A stretch of DNA of 64,000 nucleotides, from assembly GCA_018268465.1 (NCBI GenBank), contig JAFDWN010000010.1, positions 403,561-467,560 of the forward strand. Direction: 5' to 3'. Below the pieces are notes generated by a model, which saw only the letters and a program-made list of their open reading frames with translations, was not told the origin of the DNA and made no database searches. The translations under genes were made by a program, and so were the position numbers. The first letter of the stretch is position 1. Each line of letters begins with the position of its first letter. Shown one piece after another: positions 17,836 to 25,778 of the stretch. This stretch comes from Actinomycetota bacterium. Lineage in GTDB: Bacteria; Actinomycetota; Actinomycetes; Mycobacteriales; Mycobacteriaceae.

Positions 17836-18552
17836 CTACTTCCAGGCGAATACCGGCTGCTCGAGTTCGTCGACCGGATCGTGGCGGTCCTCCAGGCACA
17901 GCCACCGCAGTTGCAGCAGCACCGCACCCGTCGGCGCGTGAATCAGGTCGTTGCCCAACGGGATCTGCACCACCGGCCGCGGGCTCTCCGGGATGGTGAT
18001 GAACCGTGGCGAATCGGTGCGCAGCAGTTGATGCAAACCCACCCGATAGACGGCCACCACCTCGTCGGGTGCGGGATGCAGATCGAGCCTGCCACCGCCC
18101 CAGATCACCACCGGGGTGATGACGTATCCCGACCGGGTCGGGTAGTCGTCGAGCAGCCCGAGCACCGTCGAGCCCGGCAACCGAACCCCTACCTCTTCGT
18201 CGAGTTCGCGTAGCGCGGCCTCGGTCTCGGTTTCGCCGGGGTCCAGACGGCCACCGGGCAACGCCCATTGGGCGGCGTGCGACGAGAGCCGAGAAGCGCG
18301 GCGGCACAGCAGGAAAGATGCACCGCCCGATACGTCGATCATCCGGCCGTCGAGCTCGCCGGGGATCGGCCGCCCGTCGATCCAGTCGTCCAACGGGGCT
18401 GGATCGACGCTGTCCTCACCGACCACCGAATCGACGAGCACGACGGCCACGGCGGCATGCCGCTTGGTCGGGTCGACCACGGTGCGGCGATGGTGGCCGG
18501 CCAGCCGCGTCCGGACCTGCTCGCGCAGCGTCTCGTCGTAGGTGATGATCAC
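17836..18552 (-). CDS. Nudix hydrolase
   Basis: The 238-residue protein carries a full Nudix box, GGRLDPGETETEAALRELDEEVGV, at about residues 97-120, matching GX5EX7REUXEEXGU. The upstream part (AVAVVLVDS) and the WALPGGR entry resemble CoA pyrophosphatase-like enzymes, which cleave CoA or related nucleotides to phosphopantetheine and ADP. The N-terminal 35 residues are outside the domain. It is convergent with the hydrolase gene, with an 18-base gap. Confidence 0.88.
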   Translation of the reverse strand: MIITYDETLREQVRTRLAGHHRRTVVDPTKRHAAVAVVLVDSVVGEDSVDPAPLDDWIDGRPIPGELDGRMIDVSGGASFLLCRRASRLSSHAAQWALPGGRLDPGETETEAALRELDEEVGVRLPGSTVLGLLDDYPTRSGYVITPVVIWGGGRLDLHPAPDEVVAVYRVGLHQLLRTDSPRFITIPESPRPVVQIPLGNDLIHAPTGAVLLQLRWLCLEDRHDPVDELEQPVFAWK

Positions 18553-18639
18553 CGCTCGACCCTATGCTCAGCGCGGCTGCCCGACCTCGGCACCCGATCG
18601 GCGGACGGATTCCGATGGTGATGGTCGTGCGGCGTCACC

Positions 18640-19335
18640 TCAGCGGTAGTACGTCTCCGAGCCGGTCGGATAGCCGCCACCGGTGGTGGTGACGTGGACG
18701 TGGTCGTAGTGACCCATCCCGGTGCCCCGCGCCCCGTTCGGTGTGTAGTAGACGCCACGCCAGATGGCGTCCTGGATCCCGAAACGGTCGGCGTTCTTCA
18801 TCACGTACGCCACGATCTGGTTGCCGAGTGCGATGCCCTCGGCCGATCCGGGGTTGGGGATCATCACGTCCAGCGCCAAACCGTTGGGATGCCATCGGAG
18901 CGCATCCGGTCGCACGCCGCCGATCTGCTGGATCTCGGGGAATACGACGCTGATGCTGCGTGCCACCAGGATGGTCTTGACTTGCAGTCCGCGTTCCGGG
19001 GCGATTCCCACCGGGAGCACCCGCTGAACCTGCCGCTCGGCCACCCGCCAGCGCGAGGCCGACGCGAAGTGCGCGGGGGCGGCATCGGGCTGCCCGGTCG
19101 CCGTCACCGCGGGCACGGCCGCCGGTGCCGCGACGAGTTCCATGCAGCAGGCCGGGGCGGCGGCGTCGGCCTTCTCGACCTCGGCAACGACCGGCTCGAC
19201 GGGGGCACTGACGGCGAAGGGATGGGCGTCCGACCCGGCAGCGAACAGCACCGCGACGGGTGCGATGGCCGCAGCCAGCGACACCGACGGCGTGCGTCGC
19301 TGTTTGGGTAGTGCGTGTCGCCCCACGGACGGCAC
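18640..19335 (-). CDS. Secreted protein with ARB_07466-like C-terminal domain
   Basis: The 231-residue protein starts with a basic stretch and a hydrophobic segment (SLAAAIAPVAVLFAAG) that looks like a signal peptide or anchor, then an Ala/Pro/Glu-rich linker. The C-terminal 110 residues have the features of the ARB_07466-like domain seen in many mycobacterial secreted proteins: RWHPNGLALDVMIPN, GNQIVAYV, and HYDHVHVTTTGGGYPTG. The HxxxxxxD and HYDHVH residues recall the zinc site of LAS/VanY-type peptidases, so a cell-wall role is possible but not shown. Confidence 0.82.
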   Translation of the reverse strand: MPSVGRHALPKQRRTPSVSLAAAIAPVAVLFAAGSDAHPFAVSAPVEPVVAEVEKADAAAPACCMELVAAPAAVPAVTATGQPDAAPAHFASASRWRVAERQVQRVLPVGIAPERGLQVKTILVARSISVVFPEIQQIGGVRPDALRWHPNGLALDVMIPNPGSAEGIALGNQIVAYVMKNADRFGIQDAIWRGVYYTPNGARGTGMGHYDHVHVTTTGGGYPTGSETYYR

Positions 19336-19842
19336 CCTAACGACCGGATCGCGGAAGTCCCAGCCAGGTTCCGAGATTTCATCGTTTTCTTACTGTTACA
19401 TCATCGTGATGTTCGCCGCGGGTGTCGCGTCGAATCGACCGCCGCTCGACACGTTCGCGCAGGTCAGAGCGGCGACGCGGGAATACTGTCGGCGGCGGGG
19501 TCACGTTCCGGCCCTCCGCGTGCCGACGAGGTGCGTGTGAGCGGGATCATCGGTCCCGACCGTGCCCACACCACCCATGACCCGGCCCGGTGTGCCGGCC
19601 AGCAAACGCCACATGTCGCGCCGTGGATGCGGGTGGATCGCCGCGGCGACGCGCGTCGGCCGATCGTGGCCGACCCGGCCGGATCCTGCGCCGCCGGTGG
19701 GTGGCCGGGGTGAGCCTTAGCAGCTAGCAGGAATCCTTGCCGGCGCAGGAAGCCTGGGCCGGTCCTCAGCGTCGATGTTGATGAACCAGGGTCACAGGAC
19801 TCTCACAGCCGCTGTGACGGAACCCCCTCTGGAAGGACACCC
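19336..19842. other. 507-base gap without a gene, leader of cutinase 3 at its end
   Basis: The two flanking genes point away from each other, so promoters for both must be here. I see no convincing coding frame. The only structure noted is a pair of inverted repeats near the cutinase start, listed separately, and a GGAAGGA ribosome-binding site just before 19843. Confidence 0.5.
19791..19818 (+). promoter_or_regulatory. Overlapping inverted repeats upstream of cutinase 3
   Basis: GTCACAG at 19791-19797 can pair with CTGTGAC at 19812-19818. In addition TCACAG at 19803-19808 pairs with CTGTGA at 19812-19817 across a CCG spacer. The two pairings share the right arm and are mutually exclusive. 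They lie 25-52 bases before the ATG at 19843. They could be an operator or an RNA leader structure. Confidence 0.45.
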
Positions 19843-20586
19843 ATGAACGCGCTTCGCTTCCGAAACACGCGGATCGTGCGCTGGCCCGCCGCCGCGCTGT
19901 TGGCCCTCGCGGCGATCGTGGGTCCGCAAGCCGCGGGGCTGGCGGCCGCCCAACCCGCCCCCTCCTGCCCCGACGTCGAAGTGGTGTTCGCGCGCGGGAC
20001 ATGGGAAGCGCCCGGCGTCGGAGACACGGGCCAAGCCTTCATCAACGCGCTGAACACGCGGCTGAGCCAACCCGTCGCCGTCTACGCGGTGAACTACCCG
20101 GCATCGCTGGATTTCCAGGCCGCCGCGTCCGGCATCGTCGACGCCAGCCACGAGATCGAGTCGATCGCCGCGAGCTGCCCCGCCACCAGGATCGTGCTCG
20201 GCGGCTACTCCCAGGGTGCGGCGGTGGCGGCGTACACCACCGCCTCGACGATCCCGCCCGGGATCGCACTACCTCCTGGTATCACCGGCCCGATGCCGCC
20301 GGCGGTTGCCTCGCATGTCGCCGCCGTCGCGTTGTTCGGCACGCCCGATCCCTGGTTCCTGAACCTCGTCGACCATGACGCCCCACCCATCGTCGTCGGC
20401 GACCTTTACACCGCCAAGACCATCCAGTTGTGCGCGCAGGGAGATCCGGTGTGCTTCCCCGGTGGCCTCGACCGGGGCGCGCACAGCTCCTACAAGTCGA
20501 ACGGGATGGCCGACCAGGCCGCCGGGTTCGTCGCCAACGCGCTGGCCTCGACGCCGGGGGCGCCTCCCGCGGATACCAACTCCTGA
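19843..20586 (+). CDS. Secreted cutinase-family serine esterase (cutinase-like protein 3)
   Basis: The 247-residue protein has a signal peptide (WPAAALLALAAIVGPQAAGLAAA), the family start CPDVEVVFARGTWEAPG, nucleophile GGYSQGAA, the Cys-flanked Asp region CAQGDPVCFPGG and His in RGAHSSYK. All catalytic triad residues of a cutinase are present. GGAAGGA precedes the ATG by 5 bases. A short C-terminal tail (TPGAPPADTNS) is Pro-rich. It probably acts on cell-envelope or host lipids outside the cell. Confidence 0.92.
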   Translation: MNALRFRNTRIVRWPAAALLALAAIVGPQAAGLAAAQPAPSCPDVEVVFARGTWEAPGVGDTGQAFINALNTRLSQPVAVYAVNYPASLDFQAAASGIVDASHEIESIAASCPATRIVLGGYSQGAAVAAYTTASTIPPGIALPPGITGPMPPAVASHVAAVALFGTPDPWFLNLVDHDAPPIVVGDLYTAKTIQLCAQGDPVCFPGGLDRGAHSSYKSNGMADQAAGFVANALASTPGAPPADTNS

Positions 20587-20642
20587 ATCTCCCTGCGCGG
20601 GTGCGGATTCGACGCGCTGGTCCGGTCGCTGATCGGCGCCCT

Positions 20643-21284
20643 TCACGCACGGGGCCGCCGGGCGTGAAAGACGAATGCCGGCGGCAGATTGCGCCACACC
20701 GTTCGACTCGGAATCACCTCCTCGAATCGCTGTGTCAATGACGCACGAAATCTCCTGGCGGCTGTCAGCGGTATGGCGTGCCGATAGGCGAAGGTGGTGA
20801 ATACGCTCTGCGGCCCCATGGCGCTGACGACGGCATCGAGCAGCTCCGTCTGCTTCTCCGCGGCGATCAGCGACCAGGGCAGGCCACTGACGATCACATC
20901 GGCACGCACGATTGCCCGTTCGCCGAGGAACCGACGCAGGTGCACCGCGTCGCCGTGCACCACGTCGACGCGGGGGTACCGGCGCCCCAGTGCATCCGCC
21001 AGGACGGCGTTGGACTCGATGGCCACATGACGGCCACGCCCACCGAGACGGCGCTGGATCTCTTCGGTGAACGGTCCGGTCCCCGGCCCGAGTTCGACCA
21101 CTGTCGGCTCGCCACATTCGGGTAGCGGCGCCGCGGCCGCCCGAGCGAGATGGACGGAACTGGGTGCAACGGCGCCGATGCTGGCCGGTGTCTTCAGCCA
21201 CTGTCCGAGAAACTGTGCGGCATCCGCTGCGGGAGCACATGCCGGCGGGGCAGCTCCGGCGCGCACGGTCATCCCATCCCCCAT
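20643..21284 (-). CDS. SAM-dependent methyltransferase, phospholipid N-methyltransferase-like
   Basis: The 213-residue protein has SAM-binding motif I in VVELGPGTGPFTEEI, and HVAIESN for motif II. The N-terminal pattern FLGQWLKTPASIGAVAPSSVHLAR and DVIVSGLPWSLI resemble the PmtA-type phospholipid methyltransferases and rRNA dimethylase-like folds. It may methylate phosphatidylethanolamine, but similar proteins of unknown target are common in mycobacteria. The start could be ATG 21284 or 21272. The small membrane protein gene just upstream on the same strand may be co-transcribed. Confidence 0.82.
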   Translation of the reverse strand: MGDGMTVRAGAAPPACAPAADAAQFLGQWLKTPASIGAVAPSSVHLARAAAAPLPECGEPTVVELGPGTGPFTEEIQRRLGGRGRHVAIESNAVLADALGRRYPRVDVVHGDAVHLRRFLGERAIVRADVIVSGLPWSLIAAEKQTELLDAVVSAMGPQSVFTTFAYRHAIPLTAARRFRASLTQRFEEVIPSRTVWRNLPPAFVFHARRPRA

Positions 21285-21324
21285 TGCGTCGCCGGATTTG
21301 ACCAGCCGCAGCTGTTTGGCGGGG

Positions 21325-21513
21325 TCATCGCGGACCGGTCACCCAGCCAGACCACGGCGACGAAGACCTGGCCTGCGCCTCGTCGGGAACGCGCCCGGCC
21401 CCGCCGGGTGGTTCCGTTGAGCGAATGCCCGGTGCGGGGTCTTCGGGCGTGAGCCAGAGCCATAACGCGGCCAGACCGAAAAAGACGACGTACGCAATAT
21501 GCCCTGCATGCAT
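21325..21513 (-). CDS. Small membrane protein, 62 residues
   Basis: The frame starts at ATG 21513 with GAGGA 7 bases upstream, a good ribosome-binding site. The protein has one hydrophobic segment (AYVVFFGLAALWLWL, about residues 7-22) followed by an acidic, Pro/Gly-rich cytoplasmic or extracytoplasmic tail. I do not recognise it. It lies 40 bases upstream of the methyltransferase gene in the same direction, which suggests a small operon. An overlapping frame in the same direction is Arg-rich and unlikely. Confidence 0.5.
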   Translation of the reverse strand: MHAGHIAYVVFFGLAALWLWLTPEDPAPGIRSTEPPGGAGRVPDEAQARSSSPWSGWVTGPR

Positions 21514-21574
21514 GTTCTGGTCCTCGAGTAAACCGCCGCGACCGTCTGGCTACCGGCCGCCAACATGAGTATTG

Positions 21575-21605
21575 GTTCACGATATTATCATGAACTTATG
21601 TTCAT
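21575..21605. promoter_or_regulatory. AT-rich palindrome with three GTTCA/TGAAC half-sites
   Basis: ATGAAC (21590-21595), TTAT, GTTCAT (21600-21605) form a perfect inverted repeat, and a further GTTCA at 21575-21579 gives a third half-site. ATTAT and ATAAT flank the core. It is about 60 bases upstream of the small membrane protein start and next to the broken SDR gene. It looks like a TetR- or MarR-type operator whose regulator is no longer present. Confidence 0.5.
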
Positions 21606-21721
21606 AATGATCTCGCGGTGGCCGATCGCGTGCGCCGCGGTGTCGCGCGCCCTCCGGTCCGGGAGCCCGTCGGTTCAGCGCAAAGGCGCTGCGGCGTGCC
21701 CGCATCAGTTGCGGGGAAGGC

Positions 21722-21960
21722 CAGCACGTCGATCCGACCGGTCTCGTCGATGATCCGGCCTACGCCGGTTTGCATCGACGCGTCGTTGGTGACGTCGATA
21801 AGCCAGCGGCCCAATGCCCGCATCAGCGAGCTTCTGCAACCGATCGGTGCGGCGCGCCGCGCCATAGACCGTGTAGCCCAGTTCCTTGAGTTTCAGCGCG
21901 GCGGCCTCGCCGATGTCCGAGGACGCCCCGGTGACGAGCGCGGTCTTGATGGTAGCCATG
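21722..21960 (-). pseudogene. Broken SDR gene, N-terminal fragment with a frameshift
   Basis: From ATG 21960 the minus strand encodes a clear SDR start: ATIKTALVTGASSDIGEAAA then KELGYTVYGAARRTDRLQKL. After ADAGI the frame goes wrong, and the SDR continues in another frame as RALGRWLIDVTNDASMQTG and RIIDETGRIDVL. Homology then stops; the expected NNAG sequence and the catalytic half are missing. The gene is therefore both frameshifted and truncated, and only about 80 codons remain. The neighbouring AT-rich palindrome may have been its operator. Confidence 0.75.
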
Positions 21961-22239
21961 GCAGCGCTGAGCGCGATCGCAGGATTTCTCCACCGCGTCA
22001 CGGAGGCGTCGGCGGCCAACAGTGTGCTCAAAGCTGCCGCACCGATCGACGGGCCACCCGACGTGCGGGCACGCTGGCTGACTCTCGTCCTGCCAGGGTT
22101 GACCACCCGCGACCGTACGGCGTGCTCGTGACCAATCGCGCTATTGTGCCGGCGCCGCTACTGGACGTCCGTTGTCAGCCCGGCTCGACATCCGACACGG
22201 GTGGGCTGCGCTCATGCCACCGCCGTCGCGCACCCCGAC

Positions 22240-22941
22240 CTACAGCAGCGCGACGGCGTAGGCCGCGCCCTCGTTGGCCGAGCCGTTGAACGCGTACAAC
22301 CCGTGCGCCAGGTTCGGCCCGGGGGCGGGCACTCCCGAACAGATCGAGTCGCCCGGTGCGCACAGCTGCAGGGTCTTGTCGACGTACCGCGGGCCGATCG
22401 TGATGGCGGGCGCACCGTACTTCAGCAGGAAATCGCCCGACGGGGTGGCGAAGAGCACCACCGCGGCGACGTGGTCGGCCACGTCCGGTGGCATCGGCTC
22501 GGGGACCCTGTCGGCGGGCACCCCGGCCGGCACATCGTCGGAGACGACGAATCCCGACAGCGCCGCACCTTGCGAGTACCCGCCGAGCACCAATCTGGTC
22601 TCGGGGCAGGCGGCCGCCATCGCCTCGATATGGCCGGCTTCGTCGCGAATCCCGTCGACCACGGACTGGGCAAAGGCCGGGCGGTCGTCGAAGTTGTTGC
22701 TCGCCGCGTAGTTCACGCCGTAGACACCGACGGTCCGGCCGCCCGCCTGTGCGCGCACCGCATCGACGAACGCCTGCCCGACACCGCCCACACCCGGCAA
22801 TTCCCCGGTGCCGCGGGCGAACACCACTTCGACGTCCGGGCACGGCTGGGTCGCCGCGGGCGGCACATTCACACCGATCAGCGCCGCGCCGGCGGCCAGC
22901 ACCGCCGCGGCCGCACCGGCGATACTCCGCAGAACCGTCAC
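22240..22941 (-). CDS. Secreted cutinase-family serine esterase (cutinase-like protein 4)
   Basis: I prefer GTG 22941, because GGAGG lies 7 bases upstream; ATG 22947 is only one base from it, and ATG 22986 adds a Cys-rich unlikely stretch. The protein has about 233 residues with a signal peptide (AGAAAAVLAAGAALIG...PAATQ), the family opening CPDVEVVFARGTGELPG, nucleophile GGYSQGAA, the Asp region CAPGDSICSG and His in LAHGLY. It is closest in layout to cutinase 3 in this window. The usual SxxHxxY is replaced by NLAHGLY, which still provides the catalytic His. Confidence 0.9.
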   Translation of the reverse strand: MTVLRSIAGAAAAVLAAGAALIGVNVPPAATQPCPDVEVVFARGTGELPGVGGVGQAFVDAVRAQAGGRTVGVYGVNYAASNNFDDRPAFAQSVVDGIRDEAGHIEAMAAACPETRLVLGGYSQGAALSGFVVSDDVPAGVPADRVPEPMPPDVADHVAAVVLFATPSGDFLLKYGAPAITIGPRYVDKTLQLCAPGDSICSGVPAPGPNLAHGLYAFNGSANEGAAYAVALL

Positions 22942-23103
22942 CGACATTCCTCCCCCACCGTGCACGCGGCACCCGCAGTCGAGCATTACCCCCGAGCACG
23001 CACGTCAAGCGGTGCACACTGCGGTGCCCGACGTGGACGTGCGCCCCCAGTGTGCGCTACCGGGCGGCCTATGCGGACCGATCGCGCCGAATCCCGGCGG
23101 CGC

Positions 23104-23511
23104 TTACTCCGCGAGGGTCGGCGGGGAGGTCAGGAATGGCCGCACTTCGAGCCATTCGTGGATCGGGCGCCCGCCGGCGCCGGGCGCCGCTGACAACTCC
23201 GCGGCAAGCTCGACGGCGCGATCGTAGGAGTCGACATCGATGATCATCCAGCCCGCGATCACGTCTTTGGTCTCGGCGAAGCGGTCGTCGACGACGGGCG
23301 GTTTGTCTTCGCCGCCGTAGCGAACCCAGGCGCCTTCGGGTGCCAGGGCCTGCTCCCCGACGAACTCTCCGGTGGCTTCCAGCCGTGCGGCGAAATCGTT
23401 CATGTACCGCACATGCGCATCGAACTCTGCACGCGTCCACTGAGCCATGGGCACGTCGTTGACGGCCGCGGGCGCACCCCGATAGTGCTTGAGAAGCAGG
23501 TACTTGGCCAT
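23104..23511 (-). CDS. YCII-related (DGPF-type) domain protein
   Basis: This 135-residue protein starts MAKYLLLKHYRG and contains EFDAHVRYMNDFAARLEATGEFV, GEQALAP and the histidine/aspartate-containing C-terminal PIHEWLEVRPF. This is the pattern of YCII-related/DGPF proteins, which often sit near ECF sigma factors or in catabolic clusters. No sigma factor gene is present here. The next gene upstream encodes an EthD-like ferredoxin-fold protein on the same strand. Catalytic role is unknown. Confidence 0.82.
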   Translation of the reverse strand: MAKYLLLKHYRGAPAAVNDVPMAQWTRAEFDAHVRYMNDFAARLEATGEFVGEQALAPEGAWVRYGGEDKPPVVDDRFAETKDVIAGWMIIDVDSYDRAVELAAELSAAPGAGGRPIHEWLEVRPFLTSPPTLAE

Positions 23512-23641
23512 GGCGAATGTCCTTTCACGGTGGCGACCCGACGGTCGTTCACCCCGGGACGGGGCCGAATGGCGATCTCGACGTCTCGACCGCCGAGAGC
23601 CCTCGGTGGGCGACCGGCGCGGATCTACCCGTGTCCTCTTA

Positions 23642-23959
23642 CTACTGCGGGATCTCCACGTCGGAGAACAGTACGCGGACGCCGCCGGTGGACAGCCGCA
23701 CCATCCCCGCGAAGAACGCCTGGGCCTCCGGTGTGGTCACCGCCGCGCTGGCGGCGGCGTAGTCCGGGTAGTAGAGGTCGATCATCCGGTAGGCGGGCGT
23801 GGGGCTGCCGTCTTCCTTCGGCCACACCTTGGACGCCTCGAACCTGACGTACCCGGGTATCCGGCGGGCAGCCTCGAGCTGCTCCGCCACGTATGCGCCC
23901 TCGAAATCGTCGGGCGTCGTGGGGTTGTCGTAGATGACCGTGATCTTCGTTTCAGGCAT
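23642..23959 (-). CDS. EthD-family dimeric alpha-beta barrel protein
   Basis: The 105-residue protein has KITVIYDNPTTPDDFEGAYVAE at the N-terminus and PGYVRFEASKVWPKEDG, the pattern of EthD-like proteins with a ferredoxin-like dimeric fold. EthD was first seen in ether-degradation clusters; family members are often small auxiliary or isomerase-like proteins. It is 130 bases upstream of the YCII gene. The two may be linked, since both folds occur together in small stress or catabolic units. Confidence 0.82.
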   Translation of the reverse strand: MPETKITVIYDNPTTPDDFEGAYVAEQLEAARRIPGYVRFEASKVWPKEDGSPTPAYRMIDLYYPDYAAASAAVTTPEAQAFFAGMVRLSTGGVRVLFSDVEIPQ

Positions 23960-24108
23960 TCGGATTCCTTCCGTGGACCGCCGCCACTATAGGCACGGAT
24001 CATCGGTGACCGCTGTGAAAGGGGACGCGACCGCACCAGGACGACTCCCCCAGCCGGGCACCGCGGTGCATCACCACCACCAGGACCACCGCTGACCCAC
24101 CATCACGG

Positions 24109-24170
24109 CCGAATGTGAAGCCACTGCGAAGATTCCGCGGGCGGGAATCTCGCAGTGGCTTCACACTCGG
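24109..24170 (-). terminator. Large near-perfect hairpin downstream of the CbiM-like gene
   Basis: Left arm 24109-24136 and right arm 24142-24170 are complementary over about 27 base pairs with a few mismatches or bulges, including TGTGAAGCCACTGCGA against TCGCAGTGGCTTCACA. It begins 16 bases after the stop of the minus-strand permease gene. There is no clear T-run, as is common for mycobacterial terminators. Stability is far above ordinary intergenic dyads. Confidence 0.65.
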
Positions 24171-24185
24171 CAAAGGGGAGCTCCG

Positions 24186-24863
24186 TCAGGCCGGGTTGAA
24201 CAGCCGCGGCTCCAGCCAGGCGCCACTCCGGAAGCGGTCGAATGCCTTCGCGGCGGCCAGGACCCCCAGGTCGGCCAGGGGTTCCAGGAGAATGACGGAC
24301 ATGTATGCGACGCCGAATACTGCTATACCGCTGACCGATTCGGCGGTGAACCCTTCGCCGAACAACGCCCAGAAAGTCACCCATGACACGATACCGGCCT
24401 GATAAGTAGTCGAAAGTGCCAGCGCCTGACGGTATTTCAGGTCGACGTAGCGTGTCTGCGGCGCAATCGTCCGGTGCGCAACGTACTGCAGTGCGAACAG
24501 CGGCACCAACAAGGTGGTGACGTTCATGCCGAATTGCGGGAGGTCGAACGGCGCGAAGAACACACCCTGGATGAGCAGGCCCAGCGCCAGCCCGAACGCC
24601 GCCGGTGCCACCCCGAACAAAAGGAACAATGTGGACCCGAGGATGAGGTGGACCTCGGAGACGCCGACGGGGTAGTGCGGGAACACCTCGAAGGACGCGA
24701 AGACCAGAACCGTCGCCGCGACGCTGCCGAGCAACAGGGAACCCGGTCCGCGCTCTTTGATGTGTTTCCACGCCATGGCCAATGCGTAGGCGCCGGCCCC
24801 TCCTGCGGTGAGATAACCCAGGGCCAGCTTGCCGCCTTCGACTATTCCGGGCTCGATGTGCAT
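24186..24863 (-). CDS. CbiM-type energy-coupling factor permease, lone subunit
   Basis: The 225-residue membrane protein starts MHIEPGIVEGGKL, the characteristic CbiM/NikM opening (Met-His at residues 1-2 form the metal site after Met removal in characterised members). It has about six hydrophobic segments, and contains EVHLILGSTLFLLFG and the conserved PFDLPQFGMN. CbiM proteins are the substrate-binding subunits of Co2+ or Ni2+ ECF transporters. No CbiN, CbiQ or CbiO gene is present within the window. Translation starts at 24863 after AAAGGA. The upstream gene encodes a DUF1097-type membrane protein. Confidence 0.85.
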   Translation of the reverse strand: MHIEPGIVEGGKLALGYLTAGGAGAYALAMAWKHIKERGPGSLLLGSVAATVLVFASFEVFPHYPVGVSEVHLILGSTLFLLFGVAPAAFGLALGLLIQGVFFAPFDLPQFGMNVTTLLVPLFALQYVAHRTIAPQTRYVDLKYRQALALSTTYQAGIVSWVTFWALFGEGFTAESVSGIAVFGVAYMSVILLEPLADLGVLAAAKAFDRFRSGAWLEPRLFNPA

Positions 24864-24955
24864 CGCGTTTCCTTTTCTTCGGAGTGGACTGTTCGTTGGG
24901 ACCGGCCGGCCGGTCAGATGCGCTCCGGGGGCGGGCCGGAACCGGGCCGGCGGCC

Positions 24956-25480
24956 TCAGGCGGGGGCGCCCTGTGCATCGGACCGGCCGGCCGGAGCCGT
25001 CCTCGTCATCGCCCGTGCCAGATACTCCGAGGCGATGCCGAACGTCGCGCCCAGTACGCAGGCACACGCTGCCACGAGACCCGGGTGAGAGATGCCCGTC
25101 GCGGTCACCAACTGTCCCGTGCCCGCCACCGTTGACACCGTCGACGCGAATCCCACCACTACCGCCGGTGTGGTGGAAAGCAATCCGACCCAGGATGCCT
25201 GCACCATGACCGCGCTGCCGACACCCACCGCGATGGAAGTGGCCAGCAGACTGCCCCCCAGCAGATCGGCCGCGAAGAGGCTCGCGCAGGCGATCGCGAC
25301 GCCCACCAGGTTCGAGAGCACCGAACGCACCCAGCCGGCCGGGCCGCCGCCGACGAAGAAGAACGACGCCCATGCCAGGAATACCACCCAGATCGGCACG
25401 GTGATCACGGTCGCGGTGAACGCCACCGCCACCCCGCCGAGCACACCGATGCTCAGCGTCAGTGCAGATCGCGAATCCAT
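24956..25480 (-). CDS. DUF1097-type integral membrane protein
   Basis: I use ATG 25480, preceded by AAGGTGG; the frame extends upstream but is not credible there. The 174-residue protein has about five hydrophobic segments, with motifs WVVFLAWASFFFVGG, a GGSLLATSIAVGVG stretch, and LVTATGISHPG. This matches DUF1097-family membrane proteins such as YcdZ, of unknown transport function. It precedes the CbiM-like gene by about 90 bases in the same direction. Together they may import a metal or another small cation, with an AraC-type regulator divergent upstream. Confidence 0.8.
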   Translation of the reverse strand: MDSRSALTLSIGVLGGVAVAFTATVITVPIWVVFLAWASFFFVGGGPAGWVRSVLSNLVGVAIACASLFAADLLGGSLLATSIAVGVGSAVMVQASWVGLLSTTPAVVVGFASTVSTVAGTGQLVTATGISHPGLVAACACVLGATFGIASEYLARAMTRTAPAGRSDAQGAPA

Positions 25481-25778
25481 ATCGTTCCACCTTGTCCGTG
25501 TCGTCGAGATCGGGATATCGAGGCGCCCGGCGCGGGGTTGTGCATCACGCTCGTGAACAAGGTTGGGGCCGCGGTGTTTCCGGGCCGTGACTCCGGGTTT
25601 TCCGGTGGTCACCGATGCGGACATGTTTCGCGCAAAACGGGACATCCGTCGGTGAGCGGGCCGCGGGCGGCCGTGCCTCGGTCCGCCGGGTACGCGAGTG
25701 CCGACCGACCCGGACACAACCGGCGAAAATCCGGACATCGGCGCGCGTGAATGGTGCGCCACACGCCAGGCTAGTGCA

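Noticed and set aside
21565-21753. Plus-strand 62-codon frame over the AT-rich palindrome
   Set aside because: It runs antisense through the broken SDR gene, its translation is Arg-rich, and it has no ribosome-binding site.
24186-25480. Complete cobalt/nickel ECF transporter operon
   Set aside because: Only the CbiM-type subunit is present; no ATPase, CbiQ or CbiN gene is linked.
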